A stretch of DNA of 64,000 bases from positions 1,984,001-2,048,000 of the forward strand of contig OZ243947.1 in NCBI GenBank assembly GCA_965214375.1. The letters are read 5' to 3'. Positions 27,895 through 37,565 of this stretch are shown here, piece by piece; within the stretch, counting starts at the first letter, position 1, and the number at the start of each line of letters is the position of its first letter. The position numbers were made by a program, and so were the translations under genes. The DNA comes from Endobugula sp965214375 (GTDB lineage: Bacteria; Pseudomonadota; Gammaproteobacteria; Pseudomonadales; Cellvibrionaceae). The notes beneath the pieces are model-generated. The model was not told the origin of the DNA. It saw nothing but the letters and a program-made list of their open reading frames with translations, and ran no database searches.

Positions 27895-28305
27895 GTGTTT
27901 TCAAAATCGTTAAGCGTGGCGTTGTGTTCTGTATTGATGTTTATTTCTTTACTGGCATATTCGGCCGTTAAGGATCAAGTAACGGCGCGTACAGCCCCTA
28001 TAGGCAGCTTATGTATGTCGGGTCAGGAATGTGCAGCCGCACCAGTTGCGGTGTTCAGCGGTCCTCGTAGTGCGGCAGATATTTACAACGATAAATGCGT
28101 TGCCTGCCATGCTTCTGGTGCCGCGGGCGCCCCAAAAACAGGTGATGTAACAGGTTGGGTGGCGCGAATTGGTAAAGGCATTGATGTGCTGTACGCTAAT
28201 GCTATTGGTGGTTTGAATGGCATGCCTGCAAAAGGCCTCTGTATGGACTGCTCTGACGATGAAATTAAAGAAACGGTTGACTATATGATTGACCTGTCTC
28301 AGTAG
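27895..28305 (+). CDS. Cytochrome c5 family protein
   Basis: The 136-residue exported protein has one haem site, CVACH, near residue 68. The axial methionine candidate is in GMPAKGLCMDC, where the two extra cysteines are typical of cytochrome c5. A signal peptide covers residues 1-25. The start is GTG 27895 behind GAGGAG; the ATG at 27890 is out of frame. A TATAAT at 27811-27816 with a weak TTTACC -35 is a likely promoter. It probably serves as a periplasmic electron carrier. Confidence 0.9.
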   Translation: MFSKSLSVALCSVLMFISLLAYSAVKDQVTARTAPIGSLCMSGQECAAAPVAVFSGPRSAADIYNDKCVACHASGAAGAPKTGDVTGWVARIGKGIDVLYANAIGGLNGMPAKGLCMDCSDDEIKETVDYMIDLSQ

Positions 28306-28306
28306 C

Positions 28307-30334
28307 TTAATCAAACATCCCTAGAATACTGCTCATCGTCTCTTGGCCTCTTTTTTGCGAGTTTAATGCGGGATCACTATCACCAAAGCCCTGCTTTTCG
28401 ATATCATCCTTAGGTAACTCGTCCAGAAAACGGCTGGGTGTTGTATTGATGGTTTCCCCATATTGTTTGCGCTTTGCTGCCAGTGTCAGTGTTAGACTGC
28501 GTTGCGCCCGTGTAATGCCCACATAAGCCAAACGCCTTTCCTCTTCGATATTGCCATCGTCAATACTGTTGCGATGAGGCAATATATCCTCTTCAATACC
28601 AATAATAAAAACATGAGGAAACTCCAGTCCTTTAGCGGCGTGTAGCGTCATTAATTGCACTTTATCCGTCACTTCATCCTCCTCTTGCCGTTCCAAAAGA
28701 TCCATTAACATTAACTTTGAAATGGCATCTTTTAAGGTAAATTGTGCTTCTTCGGTGAGTGTTTCTTCATTGTGCCGACGCAGCATATCCTGAATCGATT
28801 TTACCAGAAATTGCACATTTTCCATGCGCCGCTCGGCGACCTGTGGTGAGCTGGCATGTTGGTGTAGCCAGCCCAGATAATCAATATCTTCTAGCATCTC
28901 GTGAATAAGGCTAATCGGCTGACCGTTATCAATTTCCCGCATAAGGTGATTTAACCATTGATGAAACTGCTGCACTCGAGCAAGACTGTTGGCCGCAAGG
29001 TGTGACTCCAAGCCTAACTCTCCCATGGCACTCAACAAACTGCAATCCCGTGTGTTGGCGTACTCACTAATACGGGCGATTGTGCTAGTACCAATCTGGC
29101 GACGAGGTGTATTAATAATCCTCAGCAGCGCATTGTCATCATCTGGATTGACGAGCAATCGCAAATACGCCATCACATCTTTTATCTCTGTACGTGAGAA
29201 AAATGCTATGCCCCCACTCATACTGTAAGGTATTTGGTAGTGTTGTAATTTCATTTCCAGCAAGCGAGCCTGATGATTGCCGCGATATAACACCGCAAAA
29301 TCTTTGAACTTAATACGCCGCTGCAAGCGTTGAGCAATAATTTCAGTGGCGACGCGCTCAACTTCAGCTTCTTCAGATGAGCAACAAATAACCCGAATCG
29401 CCTCCCCATAAGCTTTATCACTCCACAGTGATTTATCAAATTCATGGGGATTATTGGCAATTAACGTATTAGCGGCCTTCAGTATCCGTTGCGTAGAACG
29501 ATAGTTTTGCTCAAGTTTAATGACTTTTAATGTTGGGAAATCTTGTTGCAGTAATGACATGTTCTCAGGACGTGCTCCACGCCAAGCATAAATAGATTGA
29601 TCGTCATCACCGACGACCGTTAGAGCGCCTCTATCTCCCATTAATAACTGGATTAAACGGTATTGACTGGTGTTGGTATCCTGATACTCGTCAACCAACA
29701 AATAGCGTAGGCGTTTTTGCCAGTGTGCCCGCTTTTCGGGTTGCGTTATAAAATATTGAACGGGCTGAAAAATTAAGTCGTCAAAGTCAACGGCGTTATA
29801 AGCTTTTAGTGCTTGATTGTATTGTTCATAAGTAGCGGCAATGAGCTGTTCAGCGGGGCTTTCGGCGACACGGTGTGCTTGTTCCGGTGTTAACAGGTCA
29901 TTTTTCCATTGTGAAATTTGGTGTTTTACTAGATCAATATGATCATTATCAAGATCATTGTCTTTCAGCATCAATTCTTTTAACAGGGCATGAGAATCTT
30001 CACTATCGAAAATGGAAAAGCCCGATCTATAATCAAAGGCACTGAGATCACGCCGGATAATGCTAAGGCCCAGATTATGAAAGGTAGAGACTGTCAGACC
30101 TTTAGCGGAGCCTTTTGGCAAAAGCAAACCCGCGCGCTCTTTCATTTCCTTGGCAGCTTTATTGGTAAAGGTCACTGCAGCAATATGGTGCGCCGCCAGA
30201 CCACATTGCTGAATTAGATAAGCAATTTTTTGGGTGATAACACTGGTTTTTCCGCTGCCTGCTCCTGCAAGAACGAGGCATGGACCATCAATATAGTGGA
30301 TGGCTTGTTGTTGTTTTGGGTTGGCTTGAGGCAC
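28307..30334 (-). CDS. rep: ATP-dependent DNA helicase Rep
   Basis: Rep is a 3'-5' superfamily-1 helicase that helps replication past protein blocks. The 675 residues include LAGAGSGKTSVI (Walker A), VDEYQDTN (motif II), DDDQSIYAWRGA (motif III), EQNYRST (motif IV), LMTLHAAKGLEF (motif V) and GITRAQ (motif VI). The length and start, PKQQQAIHYIDGPCLVL, match Rep better than UvrD. The start codon is GTG at 30334. Confidence 0.95.
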   Translation of the reverse strand: MPQANPKQQQAIHYIDGPCLVLAGAGSGKTSVITQKIAYLIQQCGLAAHHIAAVTFTNKAAKEMKERAGLLLPKGSAKGLTVSTFHNLGLSIIRRDLSAFDYRSGFSIFDSEDSHALLKELMLKDNDLDNDHIDLVKHQISQWKNDLLTPEQAHRVAESPAEQLIAATYEQYNQALKAYNAVDFDDLIFQPVQYFITQPEKRAHWQKRLRYLLVDEYQDTNTSQYRLIQLLMGDRGALTVVGDDDQSIYAWRGARPENMSLLQQDFPTLKVIKLEQNYRSTQRILKAANTLIANNPHEFDKSLWSDKAYGEAIRVICCSSEEAEVERVATEIIAQRLQRRIKFKDFAVLYRGNHQARLLEMKLQHYQIPYSMSGGIAFFSRTEIKDVMAYLRLLVNPDDDNALLRIINTPRRQIGTSTIARISEYANTRDCSLLSAMGELGLESHLAANSLARVQQFHQWLNHLMREIDNGQPISLIHEMLEDIDYLGWLHQHASSPQVAERRMENVQFLVKSIQDMLRRHNEETLTEEAQFTLKDAISKLMLMDLLERQEEDEVTDKVQLMTLHAAKGLEFPHVFIIGIEEDILPHRNSIDDGNIEEERRLAYVGITRAQRSLTLTLAAKRKQYGETINTTPSRFLDELPKDDIEKQGFGDSDPALNSQKRGQETMSSILGMFD

Positions 30335-30573
30335 AGAACGACTACAGTTAACAGGCGATAAAAAACATGAATGGCATAATAACTACGCGAATGCTGACCC
30401 GTATTTATATTCCAAAAAGTAGTAAAGAGCCACTGTTCAGAATACTTTACAATAAGCGCATTTATCCATGGCAAAAATAGTATGTTCTATTGTAAAGTAA
30501 ATAGCGAACTGGGGTAATAAGTGTTTTAACAAAAAATAATAGAACAGCATCTTGGGTAGTAGGTGTAAATACG

Positions 30574-32313
30574 GTGCAAATAGCGAAAGATGTCATTCGG
30601 GTGCTCCTGATTGATGATGATCGTCAGCAGTTTTTATTGATAGGCTATTTGTTGTCTGAAATCAGCGGTGCAGAGTATCGCCTGATATGGTGTGATGATC
30701 CTGAAAAAGGACTGGTTCATATATAACATGAACAGTGTGATGTGGTATTACTGGATTACCACTGGGGTTTAAGCTGTAAAGATTTCTGATACCGGTCTCA
30801 GCAGTTATCCCACCGCATACCCATCATTCTTATGACGGACGGCATGGATGCAGCAGTCGACCAAACGGCGATCAGCGATGGTGCGTCAGATTACCTCTTT
30901 AAAAACACGGTCAATGCGGAAATTCTTGAGCGCAGCATTCGCTATTCCATGGCGCGTAAAAAAATTGAACAACATTTAGACCATCTGGCACATTACGACC
31001 ATTTGACGGGTTTGCCCAATCGTGTGCTTTTTAAGGACCGATTAACTCAAGCTGTTAATTTAGCGCAGCGTACCAAAGATCAGTTTACATTGATGTATAT
31101 AGACCTTAATAATTTTAAAGATGTTAACGATAGTTATGGACATAACGCCGGAGATTTACTATTGAAGGAATTCGCCTCACGCTTGAAAAGCTCCGTGCGA
31201 CGTAGTGATACCGTTGCTCGTATTGGTGGCGATGAGTTCACGATTATTCTTAATAATATGGGTTCAACACCACAGATTATATATATTGCACAGAAAATTC
31301 TTGAGCGGATGGATGAACCTTTCTTAATTCAGGGTAAAGAGTTTGAGGTAGGCTGTAGTATCGGTATCGCTATTTATCCAGACACCAGTGATTGTGCAGA
31401 ATCATTGCAGCGCAATGACGATATTGCCATGTATCAGGCTAAAAAAACCGGTATTAGTTGTTATCGTTTTTTCAATGCTCCCGCAAGAAAAAATTTACCG
31501 ATACAAATTGTCACTGCAGAAGAAATAGACACCTTAATCCAAAAAGGTAAGTTAGTCTTGCGATATTATCCGAGGATGGATTTGCGCACTCAACAAATCG
31601 TTGCCGTGGTGGTCAATCCGGTTTGTTTATTGGCAGAGGGAGATGGTGAATCCTATGAATATTTTGTACGTTTAATGAATAACCATGATGCCATTATTTT
31701 TTTAACGCAATGGATGATTGCACAATCGTTAGTTGATCTGGAGAACATCTATCAACAACATAAAATCATTGTCTCATTCCCTGTCAGAAAAATATTATTA
31801 ATCTCTTCAAAATTTTGTTCTTTTGTAAAAGCACTTGTAGAAAAGCATAATATTCATATTGCCGATGTTGAATTTACCAAAATTAAAATGATTGAGGGAG
31901 AAGAGAGCCTAAAGTTTTCTGAATGCATTGAAAATATTAACAGTATCGGTGCGCAATTTAATGTCAGTAATTTTGGTGAAAATACACTAAGTCTTGCTAA
32001 CATCCATTATTATAATGTATCAAGTTTAAGTATTTCTTCAAATTTATTACAGTCGGCTATGGTGAATAAAAAAGATTTATCATTGTTAGAAGCATTGATT
32101 ATGTTAGCTCATCGCCTTGATAAGCAAGTTATTGCCAATAATATTGTAGAAAAATCTCAATTAGAGTTATTACAGGTGTTAAATTGCGATCAGGTTCAAG
32201 GTGGTATATTGGGTAAGTCACTGTCATACCAAGACATTCAACAGCTAATTGAAAACAATGCACAAGCCGCTATCCCATCTTCTAATATTAAAGATCATTC
32301 AGGAAAATCCTGA
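30574..32313 (+). pseudogene. Response regulator - GGDEF - degenerate EAL protein with two internal stops
   Basis: A frame beginning at GTG 30574 encodes a receiver domain (VLLIDDD acidic pocket, then VVLLDYHWG with the phospho-acceptor Asp, then IILMTDGMD). TAA at 30724-30726 and TGA at 30787-30789 interrupt it, and the same frame continues to 32313. The GGDEF domain keeps RIGGDEF and an RRSD inhibitory site. The C-terminal part aligns in outline with EAL domains (LVLRYYPRMDLRTQQIVAVVV) but the EAL signature is replaced by VNPV, so phosphodiesterase activity is not expected. Translation from ATG 30832 could still give a GGDEF protein without its receiver. It converges on comM. Confidence 0.8.
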
Positions 32314-32319
32314 TCTCTT

Positions 32320-33813
32320 TTACGAAGAGCGTTCAAAATTTCGTAAGCTTAAAGCCTCCGCGATATGGTGTTGTTGAATATTTTCTGAGTTGGCAAGATC
32401 ACTGATTGTGCGAGAGACTTTTATAATGCGATGATATGCTCGGTTGGAAAGCCCTAGTTTATCAATAGCATTTTTTAAAAATTGCTGACTTTTATCGTCT
32501 ACCGAGCAATGTTGTTTTATTTCCTTCTCTAATAAAAAAGCATTGGTTTTTCGCTGCCTTTTCATCTGCTTTTCTCTTGCCTTAATCACTCGTTGTTTGA
32601 TGATGTGTGATGATTCTTCCTTCGCGTCACTATTCATATCCATTGTGGCATTAATCGGTATATGTATATCAATTCTGTCTAGAATAGGCCCTGATATTTT
32701 TTGTCGGTAACGTTTTATCTGGTCCGGCTTACAACGACACTCGTGGCGAGTGTTAGTGCTACCAAAATAACCGCAAGGGCAGGGATTCATTGCCGCTACC
32801 AACATAAAGGCTGCCGGAAACATAAGCTGTGCTTTTGCACGCGAGATAACGACTTCTTTTGATTCCAGAGGTTCTCGCAAATTTTCAATCACCTGCCGCG
32901 AGAATTCCGGAAATTAATCAAGAAATAAAATACCATTATGAGCTACAGAAATTTCACCCGGTAGTGGATTTGAACCTCCACCAATAATCGCTGTACATTA
33001 AGCCGAATGATGTGGTTTGCGAAATGGAACATTGTGCCATAGTCTATTCTCTCTTTGGCGCAATGAATAAAGACAGGCAACGTCAACCCATTGTTCAGAC
33101 GTCAGCGATGGCATAATGCCAGGCATTCGTGAAGCCAACATAGTTTTTCCTGTGCCCGGTGGGCCATACAGCAATGTATTGTGATTGCCCGCGGCACATA
33201 TTTCCAGTGCCCGTTTGGCAAAGAGTTGGCCTTTGACAGCACAAAAATCGAGTGGATGAGGTATATCCGGTGGTTCGATGGGCGCAGGCGTTTGTAAATT
33301 TTTTTCCTGTCGAAAATATTGGCAGATATCCAACAATGATTCAGCACTTAATAACGATGCCCCACTGCAGGCAGCGGCAAGTTTTCCATCTTCAGTACAA
33401 GTAATCAATACGCGTTTATTTTTGCTGCACTGGATGGCTGCAGGTAATATCGCACCGACAGGGCGCAATGCACCAGAGAGTGCCAGCTCTCCCACAAATT
33501 CATAATTCTCCAGCGCTTCTTTAGTTACTTGATCCGCAGCTGCCAAGATACCGATCGCAATTGCTAGGTCGAAACGGCTACCGTGTTTCGGTAAATCTGC
33601 AGGCGCCAAATTAATCGTAATACGACGTGCAGGGAACTCAAATTGACTATTAATAATAGCGCTACGCACGCGATCTTTACTTTCGCTAACCGCAGTTTCA
33701 GGCATTCCAACAATAGAAAGTCCGGGTAATCCGTTGGAGATGTGAACTTCAATGGTGATGAGAGGGGCGTCGATTCCAAGAGACGCGCGTGAATAAATAA
33801 TGGCGAGTGGCAT
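32320..33813 (-). pseudogene. comM: ComM (Mg-chelatase-like AAA helicase) with two internal TAA codons
   Basis: ComM promotes branch migration during natural transformation. The N-terminal Lon-like domain and Walker A (LLYGPPGTGKTMLASRMPG) lie in the first segment, which ends FRKPHHSA followed by TAA at 32998-33000. In the same frame it continues AIIGGGSNPLPGEIS to GILFLD, a second TAA at 32914-32916 replaces the Walker B glutamate, and it then runs open from FPEFSR to 32320 with the zinc-binding NPCPCGYFG. Both stops can come from one base change (TCA and GAA to TAA). Domain order and overall length (about 497 codons) are normal. The gene is very probably non-functional. Confidence 0.9.
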
Positions 33814-33868
33814 AGAGCATCCTGCTTTTTAAATCCGTTAAGGGTTTAGTCTATCGCACTTTTTCCAG

Positions 33869-33911
33869 TGGTGCACTAATTTAGAATGTCACCATGTATC
33901 AATGTGGTGCA
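33869..33911. promoter_or_regulatory. Two TGGTGCA half-sites (possible NtrC binding)
   Basis: TGGTGCA occurs at 33869-33875 and 33905-33911, upstream of the sigma54-like promoter of glnK. Each resembles half of the NtrC site TGCAC-N-GGTGCA; I do not see a complete palindrome. Confidence 0.35.
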
Positions 33912-33982
33912 AAGCAATCATTCAACCCGTCTTATATTTTCTTTTTATTATTAACTTATTGTTTTATAAAAAATATAATTGT

Positions 33983-33998
33983 TGGCCTGTTTTGTGCA
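33983..33998 (+). promoter_or_regulatory. Sigma54-like promoter of the first PII gene
   Basis: TGGCCT, 5 bp, GTGCA keeps the invariant GG and GC dinucleotides 10 bp apart, as in TGGCAC-N5-TTGCA. It lies 84 bp before the glnK start, in keeping with nitrogen control of glnK-amtB. Confidence 0.55.
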
Positions 33999-34081
33999 TT
34001 ATTACTGTTGAATCGAGACGAATACTTTTTTAAGCACGTCGATAAGATGACTATTTAACTTTTTCGTGATAGGGGAAAGCG

Positions 34082-34420
34082 ATGAAATTAGTGACTGCAA
34101 TTATTAAACCGTTCAAATTGGATAGCGTTCGTGAGTCGTTATCCGACATTGGCGTTCAGGGAATTACCGTGACTGAGGTCAAAGGTTTTGGCCGTCAAAA
34201 AGGGCACACCGAGTTATATCGCGGTGCTGAATATGTGGTTGATTTTTTGCCAAAAACCAAACTGGAAGTCGCCGTAAGTGATGATCAGGTTGATTTGGTC
34301 GTTGAATCGGTCAGCAAATCTGCACACAGCGGAAAAATTGGCGATGGCAAAATATTTGTTGCAAATTTGGAAGAGGTCATCCGTATTCGCACCGCAGAAA
34401 CCGGTGAAGACGCCCTTTAA
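34082..34420 (+). CDS. glnK: PII nitrogen regulatory protein (first copy)
   Basis: PII proteins sense 2-oxoglutarate and ATP/ADP and, as GlnK, plug the AmtB channel. The 112-residue protein has the T-loop with uridylylated Tyr51 (GHTELYRGAEY) and the GKIGDGKIF motif. It precedes amtB by 44 bp, behind a sigma54-like promoter. A second PII gene with strong similarity lies beyond amtB. Confidence 0.95.
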   Translation: MKLVTAIIKPFKLDSVRESLSDIGVQGITVTEVKGFGRQKGHTELYRGAEYVVDFLPKTKLEVAVSDDQVDLVVESVSKSAHSGKIGDGKIFVANLEEVIRIRTAETGEDAL

Positions 34421-34464
34421 TTAATACAATAAAACCGTAAAAGATATTCCGGTAGGAGGCAATC

Positions 34465-35724
34465 GTGGAAAATCAAATTTTTGAATTACAATATGCAATA
34501 GACACCTTTTATTTTCTGATTTGTGGTGCGTTGGTCATGTGGATGGCAGCGGGTTTTACCATGCTTGAAGCAGGTCTGGTTCGGGCCAAGAACACCACCG
34601 AAATATTAACTAAAAACGTCGCACTGTTTGCGATTGCTTGTACTATGTACATGGTCTGTGGTTACCAGTTTATGTACGGTGGTGGTTACTTTCTCTCAGG
34701 CGTGGCAACAACGGGCAGTGTTGATGTTGCGGCGGCGTTGGCGACCTCTGCTGAAAATGGTTTCGAGGGCGATGCGGTCTATTCCGGTGCATCGGATTTC
34801 TTTTTTCAGGTCGTATTTGTGGCAACAGCCATGTCTATTGTCTCGGGTGCCGTTGCTGAACGTATGAAGCTGTGTGCATTTCTGATGTTTGCTGTGGTAT
34901 TAACGGGTGTTATTTATCCTATTCAGGGCGGTTGGACTTGGGGTGGTAATGAAGTCTTCGGTTTATTTGCTTTAGATTATAGCGATTATGCGGGCTCTGG
35001 TATTGTGCATATGGCCGGTGCGGCAGCGGCTTTAGCGGGTGTGTTATTGCTGGGTGCACGTAAAGGTAAATACGGCCCTAATGGCGAAGTCAATGCCATC
35101 CCCGGAGCCAATTTACCGTTGGCAACCTTGGGTATGTTTATATTATGGATGGGTTGGTTTGGTTTCAACGGCGGTTCTACGTTAAAGTTAGGCGGCATTG
35201 CAGCGGCAAATGAAGTCGCGAATGTATTTATGAATACCAATGCGGCCGCGTGTGGTGGTTTAATTTCTGCGTTAATTGTGGCGCGTATATTATTTGGTAA
35301 AGCGGATTTAACCATGATAGTAAATGGCGCTTTGGCGGGTTTAGTCTCTATTACGGCTGATCCAGCGTCACAAACGGTTCTCATGTCTACAATCATCGGT
35401 GCTATCGGCGGCGTATTAGTCGTGTTTAGTATTGTTGCACTTGATAAGGTCAAAATTGATGATCCTGTTGGGGCGATTTCGGTACACGGTACGGCAGGTA
35501 TTTTTGGTGTATTAGCCGTCGGTATTTTCGGTGATGCCAGTTTAGGTGGTCAGATCATTGGTTTACTGGTTATCTTTGTGTGGGTCTTTGTGACCAGCCT
35601 TGTCGTCTGGGTAGCGATCAAAGCAATCACTGGTCTGCGAGTGTCTGAAGAAGAAGAATTCTCAGGTGTCGATATTGCCGAGTGTGGAATGGAAGCTTAC
35701 CCGGACTTTGCGACGGTTAAATAA
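34465..35724 (+). CDS. amtB: Ammonium transporter AmtB
   Basis: AmtB conducts ammonium/ammonia across the inner membrane as a trimer. The 419-residue protein contains about eleven membrane helices, the Amt signature around DYAGSGIVHMAGAAAALAG with the first pore His, and SVHGTAGIFGVL with the second. No cleavable signal peptide is evident, since it begins directly in the first helix region. It is flanked on both sides by PII genes and followed by a terminator at 35750. Confidence 0.95.
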   Translation: MENQIFELQYAIDTFYFLICGALVMWMAAGFTMLEAGLVRAKNTTEILTKNVALFAIACTMYMVCGYQFMYGGGYFLSGVATTGSVDVAAALATSAENGFEGDAVYSGASDFFFQVVFVATAMSIVSGAVAERMKLCAFLMFAVVLTGVIYPIQGGWTWGGNEVFGLFALDYSDYAGSGIVHMAGAAAALAGVLLLGARKGKYGPNGEVNAIPGANLPLATLGMFILWMGWFGFNGGSTLKLGGIAAANEVANVFMNTNAAACGGLISALIVARILFGKADLTMIVNGALAGLVSITADPASQTVLMSTIIGAIGGVLVVFSIVALDKVKIDDPVGAISVHGTAGIFGVLAVGIFGDASLGGQIIGLLVIFVWVFVTSLVVWVAIKAITGLRVSEEEEFSGVDIAECGMEAYPDFATVK

Positions 35725-35749
35725 AAGCCAGATCGTTTCAATCCTATTT

Positions 35750-35776
35750 AAAGCCCGGCTACTTGCTGGGCTTTTT
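35750..35776 (+). terminator. Terminator after amtB
   Basis: AAAGCCCGGC, loop TACTT and GCTGGGCTTTTT form a 10-bp stem with one G-T pair and a T-run. It separates amtB from the second PII gene. Confidence 0.85.
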
Positions 35777-35908
35777 ATCTACAGAAGGTTCGGGCATAAA
35801 GTAGCGGCCATGCAGTGCTTACATGCTGGGCATTCTGTATATTTATTGCTATGCTTGCACTACAGTTAATCTCGCAATAATTCATAGAATAACAAGAAGG
35901 AAAGCACA

Positions 35909-36247
35909 ATGAAGCTTATTACGGCTATTGTTAAGCCATTCAAACTTGATGATGTTAGGGCTGCTTTGTCAGAAGTGGGCGTTCAAGGTATGACGGTAAC
36001 AGAAGTGAAAGGCTGCGGTCGTCAAAAAGGGCATACAGAGCTATATCGTGGTGCAGAATATATTGTCGACTTCTTGCCTAAAGTTAAACTGGAATTAGTC
36101 ATTGATGAATCCATGGTCGAGCAGTCTGTTGAAGCCATTACTAAAGCGGCACACACCGGAAAAATCGGCGATGGCAAAATTTTTGTCACCCCTGTTGATG
36201 AAGTGATTCGCATTCGCACGGGTGAAACAGGATCAGATGCAGTCTGA
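35909..36247 (+). CDS. PII nitrogen regulatory protein (second copy)
   Basis: 112 residues, colinear with the copy at 34082, with Tyr51 in GHTELYRGAEY and a GKIGDGKIF motif. It starts MKLITAIVKPFKLDDVR behind AAGAAGGAAAG. Because a terminator lies between it and amtB, it may have its own control, and could be the GlnB-type partner to the first GlnK. Sequence alone does not separate the two roles. Confidence 0.93.
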   Translation: MKLITAIVKPFKLDDVRAALSEVGVQGMTVTEVKGCGRQKGHTELYRGAEYIVDFLPKVKLELVIDESMVEQSVEAITKAAHTGKIGDGKIFVTPVDEVIRIRTGETGSDAV

Positions 36248-36430
36248 TTACGCATTCTACGGCATTATTTCCGTTCAAATCGTATAAAAAATATACATTT
36301 ATAACGCTTGTTAAAAACTATCTACTTTTTGATAAAAAAGCCTATAAAAGCCTATAAAGTCTACTGGTATCTGCCGCTATATTGACTATAAATAATTCAG
36401 TTGTAACTCTTGATGCGGATGTAGCTTGTT

Positions 36431-36634
36431 ATGTCGGAAGAAATAGACATTATAGAAAACGAACTGTTAATGGCTCAAACGGCCATGGTAGATAAAATTG
36501 CAGAGCGCGATGAGCTGAATCGCCAGATTGAAGAGTTTTTATCATCTGGCGGCACCATTAGTGAAATTGCGCCGAATATCATGGCAGATCCTCCGAAAAA
36601 ACCCGAAAACAAATACGGCAGTCACCCGATTTAA
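36431..36634 (+). CDS. Small uncharacterised helical protein
   Basis: 67 residues, beginning MSEEIDIIENELLMAQTAM, with an acidic helical N-terminal part of about 40 residues (probable coiled coil) and a Pro/Lys-rich tail. The tail runs into the stop of the convergent xerC gene, overlapping by 4 bases. I do not recognise a family. The upstream gap 36248-36430 contains a short 10-bp tandem repeat near 36338-36358 but no clear promoter. Confidence 0.6.
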   Translation: MSEEIDIIENELLMAQTAMVDKIAERDELNRQIEEFLSSGGTISEIAPNIMADPPKKPENKYGSHPI

Positions 36635-37554
36635 TCCATCTTATTACCGGTTTTTTTCTGTGCTCTGGGGTGTGCCTGATCGTACACCTTAGCCAAGTGT
36701 TGAAAATCCAGATGAGTGTAAATTTGCGTTGTGGAAATACTGGCATGCCCTAGTAGTTCTTGTACCGCACGCAAATCACCACTCGACTCCAGCATATGAC
36801 TGGCAAACGAATGGCGTAACATATGCGGATTAATCGCTTGATCCATGCCTTTCTTAATACTTAATTGTTTTAACCGTAATTGCACACTGCGTTGGCTTAG
36901 GCGTTGACCTTTATTGGAAATAAACAATGCCGTTTCTGTCTGTGCCTGTAAATATTTTTCTCGCCACACAAGCCAGTTTTTTAACGCTTTTTTTGCCAGT
37001 CTGCCAATCGGTAAATGCCGTGATTTTTTACCTTTACCGGTCACCACTAATGATGCATTACCCCAATCAATATCAGAGATGTTAATGCCGGTCAGTTCAG
37101 ATAAGCGCAAACCAGAAGAGTACATAAGTTCTAGCATGGCGCTGTCACGGCTATCGATAAAAGAATCCTGATAATCATTTAACAATTGCCCCATCTGGTC
37201 AGTATCCAGCGTTTTGGGTAGGGGCTTATCCGCCTTGGGTGCCTTGATACCATCGCAGGGATTTTTTTTCGTCAGTTGTTTTTTTATCATTAGATTAAAA
37301 AAACTGCGTACGGCGGATAGCCAACGCTGTAGACTGCGGGGTTTTAATGAATCACGATGTAATTCGCTCAGGCAATGACGAATATGAAAACTGTCGATGT
37401 CAGTAAAATCGGCAAGCTCGTATTGATCGCAGTAGGCGATTAATTTTTGTAAATCGCGAAGATAATTGCTGATGGTTTGTGGTGATGCTTGTTTTTCATT
37501 CAGCAGATAGGATTCAAACAGATGATTTGCTTCTTTGATCGTTAAAGAAGTCAC
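36631..37554 (-). CDS. xerC: Tyrosine recombinase XerC
   Basis: XerC, with XerD, resolves chromosome dimers at dif. The 307-residue protein has the N-terminal SAM-like core-binding domain and the catalytic residues: Arg in SSGLRLSELTG, Lys in TGKGKKSRHLP, HxxR in HMLRHSFASHML, His in LLGHASISTTQ and Tyr in IYTH. Downstream of dapF and DUF484 is its classical position (dapF-DUF484-xerC), supporting XerC over XerD. Confidence 0.94.
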   Translation of the reverse strand: MTSLTIKEANHLFESYLLNEKQASPQTISNYLRDLQKLIAYCDQYELADFTDIDSFHIRHCLSELHRDSLKPRSLQRWLSAVRSFFNLMIKKQLTKKNPCDGIKAPKADKPLPKTLDTDQMGQLLNDYQDSFIDSRDSAMLELMYSSGLRLSELTGINISDIDWGNASLVVTGKGKKSRHLPIGRLAKKALKNWLVWREKYLQAQTETALFISNKGQRLSQRSVQLRLKQLSIKKGMDQAINPHMLRHSFASHMLESSGDLRAVQELLGHASISTTQIYTHLDFQHLAKVYDQAHPRAQKKTGNKMD

Positions 37555-37565
37555 TGTGTTGCTAC

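Noticed and set aside
36338..36358. Short 10-bp tandem AGCCTATAAA as a CRISPR or iteron start
   Set aside because: There are only two copies, no spacers, and no cas or replication genes nearby.
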